This document shows positions 21,693 to 30,465 of a DNA stretch of 64,000 nucleotides, piece after piece. The notes below the pieces were generated by a model. It searched no databases and was not told the origin of the DNA. It was given only the letters and a program-made list of their open reading frames with translations. Origin of the DNA: Reyranella massiliensis 521 (GTDB lineage: Bacteria > Pseudomonadota > Alphaproteobacteria > Reyranellales > Reyranellaceae); NCBI RefSeq assembly GCF_000312425.1, contig NZ_HE997181.1:3377044-3441043 (forward strand). Reading direction: 5' to 3'. Each line of letters starts with the position of its first letter. Position 1 is the stretch's first letter. The position numbers were made by a program, and so were the translations under genes.

Positions 21693-23691
21693 CCGCCTCG
21701 TCCCTGCGCGAGCCGGCATATTCATAGGCGATGACGCCTACGAGGACGATGAGGCCGATCAGGCGCGCCACGACCAAGCCGCCGACCCAGTCGTCGATGA
21801 CCTCCGGGAAGGTCAACGCGATGCCTGCCAGCGCCACGACAGTGCGCGTGCCCAGGCCGAGCGGCCGCCACAGATGGCCTTGGGCTGCGATGGCGAGCGC
21901 CAGGATGCCGCCGGCCGCGCCCAGCGTGACCCAGGGGATCCAGACCCAGCTCATGTTCTTCGGCACCTCCAGCAGGAGGCCGATGCCGATCGGGTCGAGC
22001 ACGAAGATGAACGGCACCAGGAAGGCTGGCAGCGCGTACTTCCAGCTCTGCAAGGTGGTGACGTAGGGGTCGGCGCGGGTGAGCGTCGCCGCAGCGAACG
22101 GCGCCAGCGCCGTTGGCGGCGACACTTCCGAAAGCACCGCGTAGTAGAAAATGAACATGTGGGCGGCATAGTCCGGGATGCCGAGCTTGATCAGCGCCGG
22201 GGCCGCGATCACGGCGCACATGATGTAGGACGCCGTCACGGGCACGGCGAGGCCGACCACCCACACGATCAGCGCCGTGTACATTGCGGTCCAGAAGACC
22301 GAACCGCCGGCGAGGTCGATCACGATCGACGAGAACTTGAGCGCCAGGCCCGTCTTGGTGATGACGCCGACGATGATACCGGCGCAGGCACAGGTTGCCG
22401 CGACACCCAGCGCCTGGATCGAGCCGTCGGCCAGCGCGCGGAACAGCTTGCCCGGCCACAGCGCGGTATCGCTGCGCAGGTAGCTCACCAGGATGGCGAG
22501 CAGAATGGACCAGAACACCGCATAGGTGGCCGAAAAGCCCCACACCATCAGAACGACGACGGAGATCAGCGACGTGAAATGGAAGCCGTAGCGGGTCAGA
22601 AGCTGGCCCATGGTCATGTCGACGGCTGGATCGACGGCGCGCAGCCCGTACTTGCGCGAATCGATCTCGGTCATCACCAGCAGGCCGAAGTAGTAGAGGC
22701 AGGTGGGGATGAGCGCCATCCGCACGATGTCGAGGTACGACATCTTCAAATACTCGGCGATCAGGAACGCCGCGGCGCCCAGCACCGGCGGCGACAGGAT
22801 CGCGCCGAGACCGCCCGCGGCCAGTAGGCCGCCTGCCGCCGATTTTCCGTAGCCCGCTTCCTTCATGATCGGCCACGCCACGGTTCCGATCGTGACTGTG
22901 GTCGCCACGCCCGAACCCGAGGGTCCGCCCAGCAGGAACGAGGAAAGCACGACCGCGCGGCCCGCCGCGTTCGGCTGCCCCTTCATGGCGCGCAGCGAAA
23001 AGTCGATGAAGAAGCGCCCGGCGCCGGATGCCTGCAGGATCGCGCCGAAGATGGTGAACAGCACGATCAGCGTCGCCGACACATCGATCGCCGAACCGAA
23101 GATGCCGTTCAGCGTCATGTAGAGCTCGGCGATCATGTCGGAGAGCGGATAGCCCTTGTGCGTCCAGGGCGCCGGCAGATAGTTGCCCCACATCGCATAG
23201 GCCAGGAACAGCAGCGAGAGGATCGGCATGATCCAGCCGGTGGCGCGGCGCGTCGATTCCAGCACCAGCAGGATCAACAGGCCGCCGATCAGCAGATCGG
23301 TGTGCGTCGGCGACACATAACGGTCGAGGAAGTCGTCGGAAGCGCTGAGATCGGTCCAGGTGCCGCCGGTCATCATGTACCAGATGACGACGATCACCAG
23401 GCCGGCGGCAACGATGTCCCAAGGCGCGATCCTGTTGCGCCAGCTCTTCACCGCCGGAAACAGCAGAAAGACCAGGGAGAGCGCAAAGGCGACGTGGATT
23501 TCGCGCAGAGACTGGGTGTCGACGGTCGAAGCAGCCGCATAGAGGTGGAACAGGGTCATCAGGAACGCGATGAAGGTGAGTACCTTGCCCCACCAACCCA
23601 CGAACCTGTTGATTGCCCCATCTTCTTGCTCGATGAGTTCCTCGACTTTGCGTCGTTCCTCGTCGCTCAGCAGCTCGGCCTGAACCGTCAT
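21679..23691 (-). CDS. TRAP transporter fused permease (4TM-12TM, TAXI type)
   Basis: A 670-residue fused DctQM-type permease that would use an ion gradient to import a substrate delivered by the TAXI binding protein encoded just upstream. A cytoplasmic N-terminus (LLSDEERRKVEELIEQEDGA) leads into the small-subunit-like helices, then the large DctM-like part with GRAVVLSSFLLGGPSGSGVAT, GGLLAAGGLGAILSPPVLGA and SEVSPPTALAPFAAATLTRA, the two inverted-repeat motifs that bind Na+ and substrate. About 16-18 hydrophobic helices are visible. It is separated from the binding-protein gene by an intercistronic stem-loop. Confidence 0.95.
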   Translation of the reverse strand: MTVQAELLSDEERRKVEELIEQEDGAINRFVGWWGKVLTFIAFLMTLFHLYAAASTVDTQSLREIHVAFALSLVFLLFPAVKSWRNRIAPWDIVAAGLVIVVIWYMMTGGTWTDLSASDDFLDRYVSPTHTDLLIGGLLILLVLESTRRATGWIMPILSLLFLAYAMWGNYLPAPWTHKGYPLSDMIAELYMTLNGIFGSAIDVSATLIVLFTIFGAILQASGAGRFFIDFSLRAMKGQPNAAGRAVVLSSFLLGGPSGSGVATTVTIGTVAWPIMKEAGYGKSAAGGLLAAGGLGAILSPPVLGAAAFLIAEYLKMSYLDIVRMALIPTCLYYFGLLVMTEIDSRKYGLRAVDPAVDMTMGQLLTRYGFHFTSLISVVVLMVWGFSATYAVFWSILLAILVSYLRSDTALWPGKLFRALADGSIQALGVAATCACAGIIVGVITKTGLALKFSSIVIDLAGGSVFWTAMYTALIVWVVGLAVPVTASYIMCAVIAAPALIKLGIPDYAAHMFIFYYAVLSEVSPPTALAPFAAATLTRADPYVTTLQSWKYALPAFLVPFIFVLDPIGIGLLLEVPKNMSWVWIPWVTLGAAGGILALAIAAQGHLWRPLGLGTRTVVALAGIALTFPEVIDDWVGGLVVARLIGLIVLVGVIAYEYAGSRRDEAAIRR

Positions 23692-23714
23692 GTTGCCCCT
23701 ACCCCAAATGGAAA

Positions 23715-23742
23715 CGGGGCCCCCACGATCTCGGGAGCCCCG
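23715..23742 (-). terminator. intercistronic stem-loop (partial terminator/3'-end stabiliser)
   Basis: On the minus strand CGGGGCTCCC pairs with GGGGGCCCCG (ten pairs, one G-U) around loop GAGATCGT, followed by TTTCC. It sits between the TAXI binding-protein gene and the permease gene. It has only three T after the stem, so it would reduce rather than stop read-through and would protect the upstream mRNA, giving more binding protein than permease. Confidence 0.6.
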
Positions 23743-23759
23743 CTCAGTATCGAACCTCG

Positions 23760-24734
23760 TTACGAGAGCTTGATGCCCTTCTCGTTGAAGAACTTGATCG
23801 CGCCCGGATGGAACGGCACCGACGAATTGGCGGTCTTCTGGTTCTCGGGCGTCATGTCGGTCGAGGCCTTGTGGGTGGCCATGAGGTCACCGTGGTTTTC
23901 CCACAGGGTCTTGATGATGGTGTAGGCCTGATCGTCCTTCATCGAGGCCGGCACGACCAGGATGTTCCAGATCGCGATGACGGGCACCGCGGCATCCTGG
24001 TTCGGATAGGCCTTGGCCTTGATCTCGCTGGCCGCGAAGACCGGGCCGTACTTCTTGTTGAGGGCCGGCACCAGGTCGGCCGTCGGGATCAGCTTGATCT
24101 TGATGCCCTGCGTGGCCGCAAGGTCGGTGATCGCCGCGACCGGCGGGCCGCCGTTGAAGAAGTAGCCGTCGAGCTTGCCGTCCTTCATGGCGTTGGTGCT
24201 CTCGGCCGGCGACAGGCGCTCGCGCTTGATGTCGGAGAGCTTGAGGCCGAGTTCATCGATGATGCGCAGCGCCATGACTTCCGAGCCGCTGACCGGCGCG
24301 CTGGTCGAAATGCGCTTGCCCTTGATGTCGGAAAGCTTGTTGATGCCCGTCCCTTCCATGGTCACGAAATGTACCAGGTTGGGATAGACGACGCAGAGCG
24401 TCCGCGAGTCGACGGGCTTGTCCTTGAACTTGTCGAGCCCCTTGATGGCGTCGTAGGCCGTATCGCACTGGGTCAGCGCCATCTGCGCCTTGCCATCGCG
24501 AATCATGTGCATGTTCGCGACCGAACCTGCCGTCGCTTCGGCGGTGACTGCCCAGCCCGGCACTTTCTTGCTCAGGATGTTCGCCATCGCTCCGCCCAGC
24601 GGATAGTAGACAGCGCCCGTGGTGCCTGTGGCGATCGAGAACTGGGCCTGTGCCGCAGCGGGAAGTGCCCAGCCTGCGGTAAGACCCAGCGCGCCCGCGG
24701 CCGATCCCGCGGCCACGAATTGACGTCGCTTCAT
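23760..24734 (-). CDS. TAXI-family TRAP transporter substrate-binding protein
   Basis: A 324-residue periplasmic solute-binding protein. The N-terminus MKRRQFVAAGSAAGALGLTAG is a Tat-like signal (RRQF), cleaved near AAAQAQ. FSIATGTTGAVYYPLGGAMANI is the TAXI-family signature, and AEATAGSVANMHMIRDGKAQMA follows. AGGAGG precedes the ATG. It is the first gene of a two-gene TRAP operon with the fused permease. TAXI proteins often bind glutamate, glutamine or related acids, but the ligand cannot be read from sequence. Confidence 0.95.
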   Translation of the reverse strand: MKRRQFVAAGSAAGALGLTAGWALPAAAQAQFSIATGTTGAVYYPLGGAMANILSKKVPGWAVTAEATAGSVANMHMIRDGKAQMALTQCDTAYDAIKGLDKFKDKPVDSRTLCVVYPNLVHFVTMEGTGINKLSDIKGKRISTSAPVSGSEVMALRIIDELGLKLSDIKRERLSPAESTNAMKDGKLDGYFFNGGPPVAAITDLAATQGIKIKLIPTADLVPALNKKYGPVFAASEIKAKAYPNQDAAVPVIAIWNILVVPASMKDDQAYTIIKTLWENHGDLMATHKASTDMTPENQKTANSSVPFHPGAIKFFNEKGIKLS

Positions 24735-24867
24735 TTATTTCCTCCTGTTCACCCAACTCCCCAATGCGGCCGGAACAAACCACGGCTGGTGCTGCGAGGC
24801 AACATTCGGTCATTGTGTTAAAAGGCCACTGCCGTCGCAGTTTCGTTTGCGGCCAGCGGGGGAGAGT

Positions 24868-25305
24868 ATGAGAATCGCTGCAATTCTGGTGATTTCTGCC
24901 GCTTTGTGCGGTGCAACCGAGCTCGCGGCTCAGCAGCGCCGGCCTGGCCCGCCGGGCTTTCAGGTCTGCAATCAGACGGCGAGCGAAATCGAAGTCGCCA
25001 AAGCCGTGAACACCGGCGCGACCGAAAACGGCCAGCCGATCATCATTTCCGAGGGGTGGTACAAACTTCCGCCCGGCGCTTGCACGATGTTGTGGCAGGC
25101 GCCTCTCAGGTACCTCTCCTACCTTGTCTATGCGCAGGACAAACGGTCGGGCCGGGAATGGGGCGGCGCCGTACCGCTCTGTATCAGCCCCCACGCCTTC
25201 ACCATCCGCTCCGACAAGTGCGGATCGGGCTACGAGCGCCGCATGTTCACCCAGGTAAACATGGGCAGCGAACGGACGTCATGGACGCACGTTTTCCACC
25301 CGTAG
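24868..25305 (+). CDS. DUF1036-type secreted protein
   Basis: A 145-residue protein with a cleavable signal (MRIAAILVISAALCGATELAA) and one DUF1036-like beta-rich domain. FQVCNQTASEIEVAKAV begins it; EGWYKLPPGACTMLW and PLCISPHAFTIRSDKCG carry the conserved cysteines that probably form disulfides in the periplasm. GGGGGAGAGT gives a strong ribosome binding site for the ATG at 24868. Divergent from the TAXI gene. Its stop abuts the stop of the response regulator on the other strand. The role of DUF1036 is unknown. Confidence 0.85.
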   Translation: MRIAAILVISAALCGATELAAQQRRPGPPGFQVCNQTASEIEVAKAVNTGATENGQPIIISEGWYKLPPGACTMLWQAPLRYLSYLVYAQDKRSGREWGGAVPLCISPHAFTIRSDKCGSGYERRMFTQVNMGSERTSWTHVFHP

Positions 25306-25713
25306 CTATGGTGCTGGCCGATCGAGGAGCCGTCCTAGCGCGTCGACCACCTCGGCCGACTGGAACGGCTTGTCGAAGAAGGGCCGGTCGTTGTGCCTGA
25401 GGGGCATCAGAGAGGCTGACCGTCCCGACGCAAAGACAAAGGGGATGCGTAGAGCCGCCAGCGCATCGGCTACCGCAAAGACCAGCTCGTTGTTCTTCAG
25501 GCGGATGTCGAGGATCGCCGCATCGATGGCCTGATCGGCCATTGCAGCGAAGGCAGCACTTGTGGATACCGCTGGCCCGGCAACGATGGCCCCGACATGC
25601 GCCAGCGCCATCCGCAAATCGAGGCCAATTGCCGGATCGTCTTCGACGACCAGCACGGTACGTCCTTCCAGGCTGCTCAAACTCAGGACCTCTCTGCAGC
25701 GACGCCATTCCAT
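25306..25713 (-). CDS. single-domain response regulator receiver protein
   Basis: A receiver domain without output domain, up to 135 residues. The acidic pair is in VLVVEDDPAIGLDLRMAL, the phosphoacceptor is the Asp in AAILDIRLKNNELV, Thr/Ser is in FVFASGRS, and Lys is in PFFDKPFQSAEVVDAL. The ATG at 25713 has no ribosome binding site; a TTG at 25680 preceded by AGAGG gives a more usual N-terminus for the domain. No histidine kinase is nearby, so its partner is unknown. Sequence type (SADQAIDAAILD) resembles receivers acting with HWE/blue-light kinases, tentatively. Confidence 0.85.
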   Translation of the reverse strand: MEWRRCREVLSLSSLEGRTVLVVEDDPAIGLDLRMALAHVGAIVAGPAVSTSAAFAAMADQAIDAAILDIRLKNNELVFAVADALAALRIPFVFASGRSASLMPLRHNDRPFFDKPFQSAEVVDALGRLLDRPAP

Positions 25714-25864
25714 AACGAACAGGGCGGATTATGGCTCCATCGGGGAGCCGATGTGCGTTCTTTGTGCCGGGTCGGCACCCGGACGCCCCGAATCACGCCC
25801 CTTAAAAGGGAACTCGCCTCCGAACGGCACGTTGCTTGGCTGAACCACGAAGGAGCCGAGACAA

Positions 25865-26155
25865 ATGCCGACCGCACAGATGCGGATCAGTGTCGAGGAG
25901 CAACGTCTTCTACGCGCCTTGTCCGTCGGACAGGCAGTAAAGCTGCCTTCTGCGCATCGGTTGCGCCTGGAGTTGCTCGGCTTGCTGCGCGATGGCCCGA
26001 CCGGCCCCAGACTCACCACCCTGGGTCGCCGCCACGCGGAGGCTGCCCTGACCGATGACGAAACCAAGGGAAAGGTTGTGGACGCGCCGGCTGCTCCCGT
26101 CAAACGGGATCGCCTGGGGCGCCGGCTGCCGCATGGACGATCCCTGCCCTTCTGA
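25865..26155 (+). CDS. small hypothetical protein
   Basis: A 96-residue basic protein with AAGGAG ten bases before the ATG. The middle (RLRLELLGLLRDGPTGPRLT, then LGRRHAEAAL) looks like a degenerate winged helix in which a short helix is followed by a TxLGR turn. The tail is rich in Arg, Lys and Pro. It lies upstream of the Crp-like gene on the same strand (45 nt). A similar LTPLGRAAL ending appears in the 78-residue protein at 29137-29373. No family assigned. Confidence 0.55.
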   Translation: MPTAQMRISVEEQRLLRALSVGQAVKLPSAHRLRLELLGLLRDGPTGPRLTTLGRRHAEAALTDDETKGKVVDAPAAPVKRDRLGRRLPHGRSLPF

Positions 26156-26200
26156 TCCCGTATCCCTCCAACCTTCGTCCAACTGACGACGGATCATCTT

Positions 26201-27067
26201 ATGAACTCAAGACGTGCCTTTCGCCCTACGTTCGCTACGGAACCGACTGAACCTCAGTCGCCGACCTACAGTCATCTCGCTCCGATGACCGCCCAACCGG
26301 ATACGCGAGACAATCACTGCCGGGCCCCGAAGAACAACGAAGAAACAGCCGTAGTGACGTCCGTCTTCGAGCCTAAGAATCACTTTCTGGCAGCACTGCC
26401 GGCATCGGATCTCGCGATGATAAGCGGCCTGATGTCCTTTCATCGCCTGCCCCAGGGCTTGGTCCTGCACGAGCCCGATCAGCGCGTTGAACACGCCTAT
26501 TTCGTAGAAAGCGGGATGATCTCGCTCGTCGCCTCCATGCAGGATGGTGCCGCGATCGAGACGGCGACGCTGGGTCGCGAGGCCATCCTCGGTGCGCTCG
26601 CCGCGTTCGGCAATCATCGTGCCACCGCGCGGGCCGTCGTGCAGATCGACGCAACCGCATGGCGCCTGCCTGTCGCCGACCTGCGCAACCTCACCGAACG
26701 GAGTCCGGCGCTGCGCAAGATGACGCTGCTCAGCAGTGAATTGATGATGGCGCAGATGCAACAGACCGCGGCTTGCAATGCCCTTCATTCGGCTGAGCGC
26801 CGGCTATGCCGCTGGATCGTCCAGGTGCAAGACCGTATCGGCGACGACGTGATTCGCCTGACGCACGATTTTCTTGCCCAGATGCTGGCGGTTCGCCGCC
26901 CGACGGTGAGCTTGATCGCCTATCAGTTGCAGCAGGCTGGCCTGATCCGCTACCAGCGCGGCCGCATCACCGTCCTAGACCGCGCCGCCCTGGAACGCAG
27001 CGCCTGCGAATGCGTCGGCGTGCTGCGGGAAAAAACACTGAAAATCGTCAACGACGCCAGCTTTTAG
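26201..27067 (+). CDS. Crp/Fnr-family transcriptional regulator
   Basis: Up to 288 residues. A cyclic-nucleotide-binding-like beta barrel spans about 57-180: HFLAALPASDLAMISG, VEHAYFVESGMISLVASMQD and TATLGREAILGALAA. The C-terminal HTH_Crp is at about 195-270 (HSAERRLCRWIVQVQDRIGD, LTHDFLAQMLAVRRPTVSLI). No cysteine cluster for an iron-sulfur centre is present in the N-terminal part, so it is not a classical FNR. The first 50 residues look non-conserved; a GTG at 26354 could be the true start. Effector and targets unknown. Confidence 0.9.
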   Translation: MNSRRAFRPTFATEPTEPQSPTYSHLAPMTAQPDTRDNHCRAPKNNEETAVVTSVFEPKNHFLAALPASDLAMISGLMSFHRLPQGLVLHEPDQRVEHAYFVESGMISLVASMQDGAAIETATLGREAILGALAAFGNHRATARAVVQIDATAWRLPVADLRNLTERSPALRKMTLLSSELMMAQMQQTAACNALHSAERRLCRWIVQVQDRIGDDVIRLTHDFLAQMLAVRRPTVSLIAYQLQQAGLIRYQRGRITVLDRAALERSACECVGVLREKTLKIVNDASF

Positions 27068-27085
27068 GCTAACGACCAACCGACA

Positions 27086-28168
27086 CTATTCGCTCGGCCG
27101 GTTGGTGAAGCGCGCGTTGCCGAGGCCCGTGCCGATGGTGAGCACACCCCATCGGCCGACATCTTCCATGTTAGGCACTTCGCTGAGGCCCTGCACCACG
27201 GCGTCGTTGTGAATCAACACCGTCGGCTGGTGACCGTCGATGCGCGGCAGCCTCCCTGCCAACGTCGCATCAAGACGAAAGCCTTCCTCCTCCCAGTTGC
27301 CCGGCAGATTCTGCCCGCCGTTCAGGATCGAGCCGTGCTCGTCGATCAGACCCGGACAGCCGATGCCGACAAAAGGCGCGACCTTGAGCTTTGCGTCGGC
27401 TGCGCGTTCCATCAGACTGGTTACCATCTCCGCCAAACGCTGGATGGCTTCCTCGCGGTCAGGCTCGTCGTCGCGGTGCCGCCAATGCTGCGACTTCCAG
27501 ACGGCGGCCTTGGAGACATCGCCTTTGCGCATCTTCAGTTCGACGATGCCGGCCCTGATGTTCGTGCCGCCGATATCGACCGCCGCGATGGCATCGTGCC
27601 CCGCAAGCATCCAGCTTGGTGCGAGTTGGACGGCACCGATCAGCCCCGCTTCGTCGGGGTGGTTGGAGATGGGCCGCAGCTCGACCGTCGTGCCTTCGCC
27701 TGCGAGGATGATCTGGGCACGTCCCATGGAGAGCTGACCGATGTGGCTCGAGCTCAAGCCACCCCCCACGACGATACGTTCTGTCCCACGCCAATCCTCG
27801 AGGCGCAGGAAGCGGCGCACTACCGTGGCCAGCTCATGGGCGAATTCCTCGACGGCTGTATGCACGAGGCCCGCCGCGACGGTTTCGTCGCCGGCCAGGG
27901 CTTTGTCGAGTTTGGATTTGGAGATCTCGTCGGTCGGCGTATCGCCGAACGGGTCTTCGCCCAATGTCTTCACGAGCCGCTCGCGCCAGTCGTCGAGGAT
28001 CGCCCGGAAGGCGCGTCCGCTGGCGCGATCCCCGACGAACCCTTCCGAGTCACGCAGCTCTTCGTTGTAGGTATCGACCGTAACCGCAGGCAGGACGCGA
28101 GCGCCATGGCTGAGGACGGCGGCGACCGCAGGATCTTTTCCCTGATCATCGAGCTGCCGGCTATCCAC
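27086..28168 (-). CDS. ROK/glucokinase-like protein with apparently permuted halves
   Basis: A 360-residue sugar-kinase-fold protein. The ROK N-terminal signature, phosphate-1 motif IAAVDIGGTNIRAGIVE, begins only near residue 195. It is followed in order by VGIGCPGLIDEHG, NLPGNW, the catalytic-Asp motif IHNDAVVQG and the phosphate-2 motif TIGTGLGNARF, which ends the protein. Elements normally C-terminal to these precede them: a helical ASGRAF segment, ERIVVGGGLSSSH near 135 and PDEAGLIGAVQLAP near 175. The Zn-binding CxCGxxGC loop is absent. GTG at 28168 is chosen because AAGG lies eight bases upstream. Kinase activity is uncertain. Confidence 0.8.
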   Translation of the reverse strand: MDSRQLDDQGKDPAVAAVLSHGARVLPAVTVDTYNEELRDSEGFVGDRASGRAFRAILDDWRERLVKTLGEDPFGDTPTDEISKSKLDKALAGDETVAAGLVHTAVEEFAHELATVVRRFLRLEDWRGTERIVVGGGLSSSHIGQLSMGRAQIILAGEGTTVELRPISNHPDEAGLIGAVQLAPSWMLAGHDAIAAVDIGGTNIRAGIVELKMRKGDVSKAAVWKSQHWRHRDDEPDREEAIQRLAEMVTSLMERAADAKLKVAPFVGIGCPGLIDEHGSILNGGQNLPGNWEEEGFRLDATLAGRLPRIDGHQPTVLIHNDAVVQGLSEVPNMEDVGRWGVLTIGTGLGNARFTNRPSE

Positions 28169-28257
28169 CTGATCACCTTCCCTCGCGGCGATATGGGCCG
28201 CAGCAGGATAAGAACGAAACACGGCCGCCGGAGTTCCTTGCACCGATCTCTGATAGA

Positions 28258-29088
28258 ATGTCGGATGTGATCGGCATCCCTTTCTGGACGACCCTGCTGC
28301 TGCTCGCCTTCGCGTCGGCGGCGGCGGCGCAAAATTCTCGCCCGATACCCGAACTCGGCACGCCGGGCAGCACCTTGCCGCCCCGCACCTTCCCCGGCGC
28401 TCCTCCCGCGCCCGGAGCGGCCGGGGCCAGCGACGAGATCAGGGATCCGACGACCGGCTGTGCCGTCGTGAGCATGAACGCCGAACCCAATGTCGGGATC
28501 ACCTGGTCGGGCGATTGCGAGCATGGTCTGGCGCAGGGCAAGGGCGTGCTGCAATGGACCCGGGATGGCAAGCCTGCGGAGCGCTACGAGGGCGAGATGA
28601 AGGACGGGCTCTACGAGGGTACCGGCAAGATCACCTACGCCAACCGCGCGCGCTACGAAGGCGAATTCAAGGCCGGCGAACGGGATGGCCGGGGTACCTA
28701 CGTCTTTCCTAGCGGCGGCCGCTACACCGGCCCATTCCGCGAAGGCCGCCCCAACGGCCAGGGCGCCTATGTGTGGCCCAATGGCAACCGCTACATCGGC
28801 GAATTCAAGGACAACCAGCGTACCGGACGCGGGACGCTGCTGTTCGCCGATGGCGGCCGCTACGAAGGCGATTTCGTCAACGGCAAGATGCAGGGGCGCG
28901 GCCTGCGCGTCTGGAACAACGGCACCCGCTACGAAGGCGATTGGTCGAACGACGTCGCCAACGGATATGGCAGGTGGGTGGGAGCCGATGGCCAGGTCTT
29001 CTCGGGGGTCTGGGTGAACGGCTGCCACCGCGAAGGCAGCCGGTGGGCGACGGTGGGCGTCACCGCGCAGAGCTGCGGTTTCCAGTAG
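28258..29088 (+). CDS. secreted MORN-repeat protein
   Basis: A 276-residue protein with a signal-like hydrophobic N-terminus (WTTLLLLAFASAAAAQ) and a proline-rich linker (about 28-60). From about residue 95 there are six MORN repeats of about 23 residues with the YEGE/F...GxGxYxxxxGxxY pattern (RYEGEFKAGERDGRGTYVF, RYIGEFKDNQRTGRGTLLF). Cys68, Cys86 and the C-terminal cysteines may form disulfides. MORN arrays form elongated beta sheets involved in membrane or protein binding; no enzyme domain is attached. Divergent from the ROK-like gene. Confidence 0.88.
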   Translation: MSDVIGIPFWTTLLLLAFASAAAAQNSRPIPELGTPGSTLPPRTFPGAPPAPGAAGASDEIRDPTTGCAVVSMNAEPNVGITWSGDCEHGLAQGKGVLQWTRDGKPAERYEGEMKDGLYEGTGKITYANRARYEGEFKAGERDGRGTYVFPSGGRYTGPFREGRPNGQGAYVWPNGNRYIGEFKDNQRTGRGTLLFADGGRYEGDFVNGKMQGRGLRVWNNGTRYEGDWSNDVANGYGRWVGADGQVFSGVWVNGCHREGSRWATVGVTAQSCGFQ

Positions 29089-29136
29089 CGGGCGCAGGCC
29101 CTGTTTTCCGCCTGACTGGGACGGTAGAATAACAGC

Positions 29137-29373
29137 ATGCCGACTGTGTCCGCCCCAAGCCTTATCATGGTGCAATTCCTCGAATGGGTGGCTGCCCGGC
29201 CGCGCAGCCGAGAAGAGGTCCTGGACGCTTGGCAAAGCTCCTGCCCGCGCTTTCCCGTATGGGAAGACGCACGCGCCGAAGGCTTTGTCTGCCAGAGCGG
29301 CGGCGATCGGGGCGAACACAAGGTCGAGCTGACCCCGCTCGGCCGAGCGGCGCTTGCGGCCAGGCTGGGCTAG
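29137..29373 (+). CDS. small winged-helix-like hypothetical protein
   Basis: A 78-residue protein resembling a lone winged helix: VQFLEWVAARPRSREEVLDA (helices 1-2), PVWEDARAEGFV (recognition region) and VELTPLGRAALAARLG (wing and last helix), as in PadR- or MarR-like domains. No other domain. The ribosome binding site is weak. It lies between the MORN gene and the PerM-like gene on the same strand. Function unknown. Confidence 0.5.
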   Translation: MPTVSAPSLIMVQFLEWVAARPRSREEVLDAWQSSCPRFPVWEDARAEGFVCQSGGDRGEHKVELTPLGRAALAARLG

Positions 29374-29421
29374 AACGGCTCCTGCCTCCCAAGATTCATT
29401 TCGGGCCCTTATAGTGCGCGC

Positions 29422-30465
29422 ATGACGCTGCAACGCGCTGCTCTGTGGGCGATCGTAGTCGCCGCGACCCTCTTCCTGCTGATCTCAGGCCGTGGCCTCT
29501 TGCTGCCGATCGTGCTGGGTATCGTGCTCTGGTACATGATCGACGCCCTGGCCGACACTTTCCGCCAGCCGCGTTTCGGCCGTTTTCGCCTGCCGCAGCC
29601 GGTGGCCCTGCTTGCCGCCATCCTGATCATCGGCGGCCTGTTCTGGATCGTCGGCCGCACCATCGGCCGCAATGTCAGCGCCGTTGTCGAGGCGGTGCCC
29701 AACTACGAAAACCGGCTCACCCACCTGATCGAACAGGGTGCGCAGCTCATCGGGATGGAGCAGGCGCCTACCCTTTCCGAGTTGTTCGCGCGCGTAAGCC
29801 TGGCCGAGACGCTGGGCAGCGTGGCCGCCGCCGCCGCCTCCGTCGTAAGCGTCGCCGGCCTGATCCTGATCTACACGCTGTTTCTTTTCGTCGAGCAGAT
29901 CCACTTCCAGCGCAAGCTTGCCGCCGTCTTCCACGGCGACGGCCAGGAAGCGCGCGTTCGGGCCGTGCTCGACCGCATCGACCGGGAAATCCGCATCTAC
30001 ATCCGCATCAAGACGACGTTGGCGACGGCCACTTCCGCCCTGGCCTATGTCGTGATGTCGTCGGTCGGCGTCGACTTCGCGGGCTTCTGGGCGGTGATGG
30101 TGTTCTTCTTCTACTACATCCCCACCGTCGGCTCGATCCTGGCGATCGTCGCGCCCGCTCTGCTGACCTTGGTGCAGTTCGACCATCTGACGCCGTTTCT
30201 GATCGTGCTGTTCGTCTTCGGTACCATCCAGGTCGTGACGGCCAATGTCATCGAACCTGCGATCATGGGCCGTTCGCTCAACCTCTCGCCGCTGGTCGTG
30301 ATCGTCTCACTCGTCTTGTGGGGTACCATTTGGGGTGTAGTCGGCATGTTCCTCTGTGTACCCATCATGGTGGTGGCGCTGATCGTGTTGGCCCAGTTCG
30401 AGACCACGCGCCCGGTTGCCGTGCTAATGTCGGCCGATGGTCACATTCCGGAGTCGAGCCAATGA
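29422..30465 (+). CDS. AI-2E/PerM-family permease
   Basis: A 347-residue inner-membrane protein of the AI-2E transporter superfamily (TqsA/PerM/YdiK). Two N-terminal hydrophobic hairpins (VVAATLFLLISGRGLLLPIV, ALLAAILIIGGLFWIV) are followed by an amphipathic soluble stretch (about 85-150). Then come helices with the family block VDFAGFWAVMVFFFYYIPTV, GSILAIVAPALLTL and IEPAIMGRSLNLSPLVVIVS. Members export AI-2 or act as Na+/H+ antiporters, so the substrate is open. Its TGA overlaps the ATG of the next gene (ATGA), so the two are translationally coupled. Confidence 0.9.
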   Translation: MTLQRAALWAIVVAATLFLLISGRGLLLPIVLGIVLWYMIDALADTFRQPRFGRFRLPQPVALLAAILIIGGLFWIVGRTIGRNVSAVVEAVPNYENRLTHLIEQGAQLIGMEQAPTLSELFARVSLAETLGSVAAAAASVVSVAGLILIYTLFLFVEQIHFQRKLAAVFHGDGQEARVRAVLDRIDREIRIYIRIKTTLATATSALAYVVMSSVGVDFAGFWAVMVFFFYYIPTVGSILAIVAPALLTLVQFDHLTPFLIVLFVFGTIQVVTANVIEPAIMGRSLNLSPLVVIVSLVLWGTIWGVVGMFLCVPIMVVALIVLAQFETTRPVAVLMSADGHIPESSQ

